Shown here: piece after piece, positions 61,659 to 64,000 of the stretch
How positions within the stretch are numbered: position 1 is the first letter of the stretch
Layout of the letters: the number at the start of each line of letters is the position of its first letter
Assembly (NCBI RefSeq): GCF_001544515.1
Contig: NZ_FCOL02000027.1
Coordinates: forward strand, 1 to 64,000
Direction: 5' to 3'
DNA length: 64,000 bases
From: Caballeronia terrestris
GTDB lineage: Bacteria; Pseudomonadota; Gammaproteobacteria; Burkholderiales; Burkholderiaceae
Notes under the pieces: generated by a model
The model's input: the letters and a program-made list of their open reading frames with translations, nothing else
The model's database searches: none
Told to the model about the DNA's origin: nothing
Program-made: the position numbers and the translations under genes

Positions 61659-61696
61659 GTCTCTTTATTGAGACAGAATATCTCATAAATGAGACA
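61659..61696. promoter_or_regulatory. Upstream activating sites for the sigma-54 activator
   Basis: Repeated GAGAC dyads: GTCTC (61659-61663) with GAGAC (61670-61674), and TCTCAT (61681-61686) with ATGAGA (61689-61694) continuing as GAGACA. They lie about 155-190 bases upstream of the -24 element at 61851, the right distance for enhancer binding and looping. They also overlap the activator's own leader, allowing autoregulation. Confidence 0.65.
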
Positions 61697-61850
61697 GCCC
61701 GCAACGCCCCGTTCATTCTATGCAGCGAGCATTGAAGAGTGAGATTTAGTGCTCGAAGGGTGTCTCTCGCGGTAGACGTTTCTGTACAATTTCGCGTCAA
61801 AGCGTTCGATCTCGGCGGCCCAGCTGGCGGGAGGCCTTTAAAACCGGTGC

Positions 61851-61865
61851 TGGCACGAAACCTGC
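61851..61865 (+). promoter_or_regulatory. Sigma-54 (-24/-12) promoter of the GntP permease gene
   Basis: TGGCACG-AAAC-CTGC matches the consensus TGGCACG-N4-TTGC except one base. GG (61852-61853) and GC (61864-61865) have the required 12-bp period. It lies about 87 bases upstream of the permease ATG. Confidence 0.85.
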
Positions 61866-61951
61866 GTTTCGCCACGCCCGTCGCGTCATCGTTTCGCGCA
61901 CGTCCGGCTTTCACGAGAAGCCTGCCTCACAAAAACATCAACGGAGACTCA

Positions 61952-63352
61952 ATGTCCTTCATCATCGTGCTCGCCGCCCTGGCGTTCCTGATGCTGGCCG
62001 CTTATCGCGGCTACAGCGTCATCCTGTTCGCGCCGATCGCCGCGCTCGGCGCCGTCCTCCTCACCGATCCCGCCGCCGTCGCGCCCGTCTTCTCCGGCAT
62101 CTTCATGGAGAAAATGGTCGGCTTCGTAAAGCTGTATTTCCCCGTGTTCCTGCTGGGCGCCGTGTTCGGCAAGGTGATCGAACTCTCGGGCTTCTCCGAG
62201 TCGATCGTCGCCGCCGCGATCCGCTACATCGGCAAGTCACGCGTGAATGCGGTGATCGTCGCGGTGTGCGCGCTGCTCACCTATGGCGGCGTGTCGCTGT
62301 TCGTGGTCGTGTTCGCGGTGTATCCGTTCGCGGCCGAGATGTATCGCCAGAGCAATATCCCGAAGCGGCTGATGCCCGGCGCAATCGCGCTCGGCGCGTT
62401 CTCGTTCACCATGGATTCGCTGCCCGGCACGCCGCAGATCCAGAACATCATCCCGACGACGTTCTTCAAGACCACCGGCTGGGCCGCGCCGTGGCTGGGC
62501 GTGATCGGCTCGGCGTTCATCATCGTGGTCGGGCTGACGTTCCTCGAAGTGCGCCGCCGCCGCGCGATGGCGACGGGCGAAGGCTACGGCACGTCGCTCG
62601 TGAACGAGCCGGAGCGCGTCGAGGCGAAATCGCTGCCGAATCCGCTGCTCGCGATCGCGCCGCTGATTCTCGTCGGCGTGGCGAACTTCGCGCTGACGAA
62701 GTGGATTCCGACGTGGTACGGCGCGAGCTACACGGTCGCGCCTGAAATCCTGCCGGGCGTCCACGCGCCGGTGACGACGGCGGTGAAGACGGTCGTCGCG
62801 ATCTGGGCGGTCGAGGGCGCGCTGCTGCTCGGCATCGTGCTCGTGCTGCTGACGGCGTTCAGCCGCGTGAAGGAGCGGTTCGCGACGGGGACGCGCGTCG
62901 CGGTCGCGGGCGCGCTGCTCGCGGCGATGAACACGGCGTCGGAATACGGCTTCGGCGGTGTGATCGCGGCGTTGCCGGGGTTCATCGTCGTCAGCGATGC
63001 GCTGAAGAGCATCCCGAATCCGCTGGTGAACGCGGCGGTGTCGGTGAGTTCGCTCGCGGGGATCACGGGGTCGGCGTCGGGCGGGATGAGCATTGCGCTC
63101 GCGGCGATGTCCGATACGTTCATCAAGGGCGCCGAGGCCGCGCACATTCCGCTGGAAGTGCTGCATCGCGTGGTCGCGATGGCGAGCGGCGGCATGGACA
63201 CGCTGCCGCATAACGGCGCCGTGATCACGCTGCTCGCGGTGACGGGGCTGACACACCGCCAGTCCTATCGCGATATTTTCGCCGTCACGATTATCAAGAC
63301 GCTGGCCGTGTTTTTCGTGATCGGCGTGTATTACGTCACTGGACTGGTTTGA
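61952..63352 (+). CDS. GntP-family permease
   Basis: A 466-residue inner-membrane transporter with about twelve helices. GntP-family segments are 'KLYFPVFLLGAVFGKVIELSG' (key: FLLGAVFGK), 'FSFTMDSLPGTPQIQNIIPT' (key: PGTPQIQN) and 'SASGGMSIALAAMSDTFI'. Family members carry gluconate, citrate-like acids or 3-hydroxybutyrate. ATG at 61952 (MSFIIVLAALAFL) follows ACGGAG; upstream frame sequence overlaps the promoter. Expression should depend on sigma-54 and the divergent activator, pointing to a substrate used under particular nutrient states. Its end overlaps the convergent partial gene by about 17 bases. Confidence 0.92.
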   Translation: MSFIIVLAALAFLMLAAYRGYSVILFAPIAALGAVLLTDPAAVAPVFSGIFMEKMVGFVKLYFPVFLLGAVFGKVIELSGFSESIVAAAIRYIGKSRVNAVIVAVCALLTYGGVSLFVVVFAVYPFAAEMYRQSNIPKRLMPGAIALGAFSFTMDSLPGTPQIQNIIPTTFFKTTGWAAPWLGVIGSAFIIVVGLTFLEVRRRRAMATGEGYGTSLVNEPERVEAKSLPNPLLAIAPLILVGVANFALTKWIPTWYGASYTVAPEILPGVHAPVTTAVKTVVAIWAVEGALLLGIVLVLLTAFSRVKERFATGTRVAVAGALLAAMNTASEYGFGGVIAALPGFIVVSDALKSIPNPLVNAAVSVSSLAGITGSASGGMSIALAAMSDTFIKGAEAAHIPLEVLHRVVAMASGGMDTLPHNGAVITLLAVTGLTHRQSYRDIFAVTIIKTLAVFFVIGVYYVTGLV

Positions 63353-64000
63353 GGATGGGCGGCATCGGCGGCGTCGTACGTACCGGCGCCGCCGTTGCGC
63401 TGTTCGATACCGTCGCCCAGCGCAGCCGCGTCGTTGCGAGCGAGAGCATCACGTGCGATTCCGCGTTGCCCGTATCGATCGATTGGGCGCGCGCGGCATT
63501 CTGCGCCATGCACGTCCAGTCCTTGCCTTCCTCGCACCAGTGGGCACGCTGCAAGGCGGCATCGCGTTCACGTTCCCGGCGCGTCAGCTCGTTCGAAAGC
63601 TGACGAAACTCTCCTTGAGACTGCGCGTTCGCAGGCAGCCGACGCAGTTGCGCACGGGCTTCCGTTATATCGGACTTCCTTAGTGCCGTGCGCGCGCTGT
63701 CGAGGATGCTTTTCTCCTGCGCAGAAATCACGTTTTTCACAGGCGGCGGGGCTTCGGGCTTCGGAGCGACGGCAACAGCAGCGGCAGGCGGTTGAGCCGG
63801 CATGACCGCATCGCTGCGCGCGGTGGTGTCAACAGGCGGCGGTTCGATCTTCGCAACAGGCGCGGGAGCAGGTGCGGGCACGGGAGTCGGCTTGGGTGCA
63901 ACGCGCGGTGTCACCGCGACGACCGATCCCGCATCCGACGCACGCTCTTCGAGCTCCGGCTTCTGCGGCTGCCCGGCGTAATGAAAGACGGCGACGAGCG
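63336..64000 (-). CDS. Proline/alanine-rich hypothetical protein (partial, runs off the right edge)
   Basis: The 3' part of a gene whose start lies beyond the window; the frame stays open to the edge. Visible protein: a short hydrophobic end ('LVAVFHYAG'), an acidic patch, then a Pro/Ala linker ('KPTPVPAPAPAPVAK', 'APKPEAPPPVKN'). A helical repeat-like domain follows ('AQEKSILDSARTALRKSD', 'HWCEEGKDWTCMAQNAARAQ'), reminiscent of TPR-type counting of helices with two Cys. Probably a single-pass inner-membrane protein with a periplasmic region. It overlaps the gntP stop region convergently. Function unknown. Confidence 0.75.
   Translation of the reverse strand, partial: LVAVFHYAGQPQKPELEERASDAGSVVAVTPRVAPKPTPVPAPAPAPVAKIEPPPVDTTARSDAVMPAQPPAAAVAVAPKPEAPPPVKNVISAQEKSILDSARTALRKSDITEARAQLRRLPANAQSQGEFRQLSNELTRRERERDAALQRAHWCEEGKDWTCMAQNAARAQSIDTGNAESHVMLSLATTRLRWATVSNSATAAPVRTTPPMPPILKPVQ

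Overview
The window looks like a chromosome segment from a Burkholderia-type betaproteobacterium (Paraburkholderia/Caballeronia/Burkholderia). The evidence is the high GC, bacterial hopanoid genes, general porins, DUF4148 and H-NS-like small proteins, and a dispersed repeat carrying an 11-bp hairpin that, from memory, is typical of these genomes. I saw no rRNA, tRNA, CRISPR array or transposase. Genus is inference.

Layout. (1) 1-7970: a copy of the dispersed repeat, a GlxA-type regulator, a porin, then choline-O-sulfate use (betC-choX with a divergent LysR regulator) and purU. Two more repeat copies in inverted order follow. (2) 8001-21772: a co-directional glycine-betaine catabolic run, read right to left: glyA, an M19-like dipeptidase, a DUF5943/4-vinyl-reductase-like protein, dgcA, dgcB, etfA, etfB, gbcA, gbcB and a betaine-type binding protein. 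A divergent GbdR-type regulator lies at the right end. Together these genes could take choline sulfate to choline, then (bet genes not here) betaine, dimethylglycine and sarcosine. GlyA and PurU would handle the one-carbon units and serine.

(3) 21783-25501: first hopanoid block (hpnB; ispH-hpnH), followed by a small protein. (4) 26244-30842: cstA with its YbdD-like partner, divergent from a cache-domain sensor kinase and NarL-type response regulator. (5) 30858-35265: second hopanoid block (hpnM; hpnN-mlaA), concerned with lipid/hopanoid trafficking. (6) 35341-41408: a thioesterase and a formaldehyde-type cassette (frameshifted fae, aldo/keto reductase, aldehyde dehydrogenase, MFS transporter, LysR). 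(7) 41409-42660: AT-richer gap with gene remnants. (8) 42661-47460: third hopanoid block, hpnD-hpnE-shc-hpnG, overlapping genes that make squalene, cyclise it and process adenosylhopane.

(9) 47664-52790: CheY-like/CheC-like/diguanylate cyclase operon and a hybrid histidine kinase. (10) 52977-63352: assorted envelope, stress and transport genes (DPL-repeat stress protein, FMN reductase, 44-residue secreted peptide, DUF4148, AEC transporter, lipocalin, H-NS, serine hydrolase, lipoprotein). It ends in a sigma-54 activator with a clear -24/-12 promoter for a divergent GntP permease. A proline-rich protein runs off the right edge.

Most interesting points: a near-identical direct-repeat operator (TTGCGAC-N14-TTGCGAC) upstream of both the porin and the betaine binding protein; an M19 dipeptidase homologue in the betaine operon that lacks three of the five canonical zinc ligands; a frameshifted fae inside a formaldehyde cassette placed between hopanoid blocks; and nested hairpins in the ispH leader.
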